43,723 nt of DNA, taken from NCBI GenBank assembly GCA_947625165.1, contig CANQNH010000003.1, positions 1 to 43,723 of the forward strand, read 5' to 3'. Below the pieces are notes generated by a model that was not told where the DNA came from, searched no databases, and worked only from the letters and a program-made list of their open reading frames with translations. The stretch comes from an uncultured Clostridia bacterium (lineage in GTDB: Bacteria; Bacillota; Clostridia; Christensenellales; UBA1242). Each line of letters starts with the position of its first letter. The stretch's first letter is position 1. Positions 43,118 through 43,723 of this stretch are shown in pieces. Both the position numbers and the translations under genes were made by a program.

Positions 43118-43723
43118 ATGGTCAAAATTTTGATTGACAGCGCCTCGGACATCGACCAAAAAGAAGCCGATGAACTTGGTGTTTCTTTGATTGCGATGGA
43201 GGTTCGCTTTGGCGAGCAACTTTTTTTGGATGGGGTCAACTTGTCGCATCGTGAATTTTTTGAAAAACTGATTGAGAGTGATGAACTGCCCAAAACCTCG
43301 CAAATAAACGAATTTTGCTTTGAAAAGGCTTTTGCAGACTTAACAAAAAATGGTGACGAAGTGATTGCGATAACACTTTCCTCCAAACTTTCCGGCACAA
43401 ACGCCTCTGCCAAATCTGCCGCAAAAAAGTTTGGCAGCAAAGTTTTTGTTGTGGACAGTTTGAATGCCTGCATTGGCGAGCGCATTTTATGTTTCTATGC
43501 TCTCAGATTGATTAAAGAGGGCTTGTCTGCGAAAGACATCGTTGAAAAACTTGAAGAGAAAAAACACAAAATTCAACTTCTTGCGCTGCTTGACACACTG
43601 AAATATCTCAAAAAGGGTGGGCGAATTTCCACCCTGGCTGCCATAACAGGCGAAGTTTTGGCAATCAAGCCTGTTGTTTCCGTTGTTGAAGGCGAAGTGA
43701 AACTTGTTGGCAAGGCGGTCGGC
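43118..43723 (+). CDS. DegV family fatty-acid-binding protein, partial (3' end beyond right edge)
   Basis: The frame from ATG 43118 (AAAGGA upstream) stays open for 202 codons to the edge of the window. The translation begins 'MVKILIDSASDI', the canonical DegV opening, and has 'KTSQINEFCFEKAF' with the conserved T-S-Q, 'ITLSSKLSGTNASA', 'VFVVDSLNACIGE' and 'LDTLKYLKKGGRIS'. Together these mark the N-terminal and central parts of the DegV/FakB family. Members bind a fatty acid and, as FakB, present it to FakA kinase for phospholipid synthesis. The usual length is about 280, so roughly 80 residues are missing beyond the edge. Co-transcription with marR is likely from the 45-base gap. Confidence 0.95.
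   Translation, partial: MVKILIDSASDIDQKEADELGVSLIAMEVRFGEQLFLDGVNLSHREFFEKLIESDELPKTSQINEFCFEKAFADLTKNGDEVIAITLSSKLSGTNASAKSAAKKFGSKVFVVDSLNACIGERILCFYALRLIKEGLSAKDIVEKLEEKKHKIQLLALLDTLKYLKKGGRISTLAAITGEVLAIKPVVSVVEGEVKLVGKAVG

Noticed and set aside
1-43723. CRISPR arrays, insertion sequences, rRNA genes, phage genes
   Set aside because: No regularly spaced repeats, transposase or integrase motifs, rRNA segments or phage structural genes were seen on either strand.

Overview
The window looks like a chromosomal piece of a low-GC, Gram-positive-type bacterium of the Firmicutes/Clostridia kind. The evidence is AT-rich intergenic DNA full of A and T runs, strong GGAGG ribosome binding sites, SigA-type promoters, many lipoproteins with an L-(S/T/A)-(A/G)-C lipobox, the sporulation-linked pair yabP/yabQ, and a clostridial-style heterodimeric ABC exporter. 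UGA is a stop and UGG codes for Trp, so the standard bacterial code applies. A gut-associated uncultured clostridium is a reasonable guess, but the sequence alone does not fix the lineage.

Layout. Bases 1-2169 hold the 5' part of a secreted GLUG-repeat surface protein that runs off the left edge. Bases 2790-9335 are a minus-strand block: a small membrane protein, dnaB, two exported proteins of unknown function, then gltX and trpS. The first four are tightly packed (ATGA overlap, gaps of 13-22 bases) behind one near-consensus promoter that appears to give a leaderless mRNA. typA follows upstream (9431-11263) with its own promoter and terminator. Bases 11529-23973 hold an 11.5-kb gene for a 3,843-residue lipoprotein built from FN3-like repeats with a GLUG-like tail, followed by a gene for a doubly anchored partner candidate.

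Bases 24359-27598 carry an S4/RluA pseudouridine synthase, the divergent yabP-yabQ-membrane protein cluster, cvpA, and an exported protein. Bases 27813-31329 encode both halves of a heterodimeric ABC exporter with one degenerate ATP site. Bases 31694-39488 are mostly cell-surface genes: three lipoproteins, a Cys/Gly-rich microprotein, a PH-domain protein, tRNA-Ala(TGC) and mscL. Bases 39729-43723 hold an NMN adenylyltransferase-like enzyme with a dead Nudix domain, a transglutaminase-fold protein, a Cu/Zn superoxide dismutase-like gene divergent from a marR regulator across a palindromic operator, and the start of a degV gene.

The most notable observations are these. (1) An 8-base C/G homopolymer lies inside the -35/-10 spacer of a repeat-containing lipoprotein gene, which is the classic architecture of promoter phase variation. 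(2) The giant lipoprotein is paired with a protein that has both a lipid anchor and a C-terminal membrane helix. (3) Two genes have promoter spacing that predicts leaderless transcripts. (4) A Cys/Gly-rich two-helix microprotein has a strong ribosome binding site and terminator. (5) The adenylyltransferase has lost three Nudix glutamates. (6) A MarR-type operator overlaps the marR promoter next to the sodC-like gene. Two genes open at the window edges (1-2169 and 43118-43723) were found by translating the sequence by hand.
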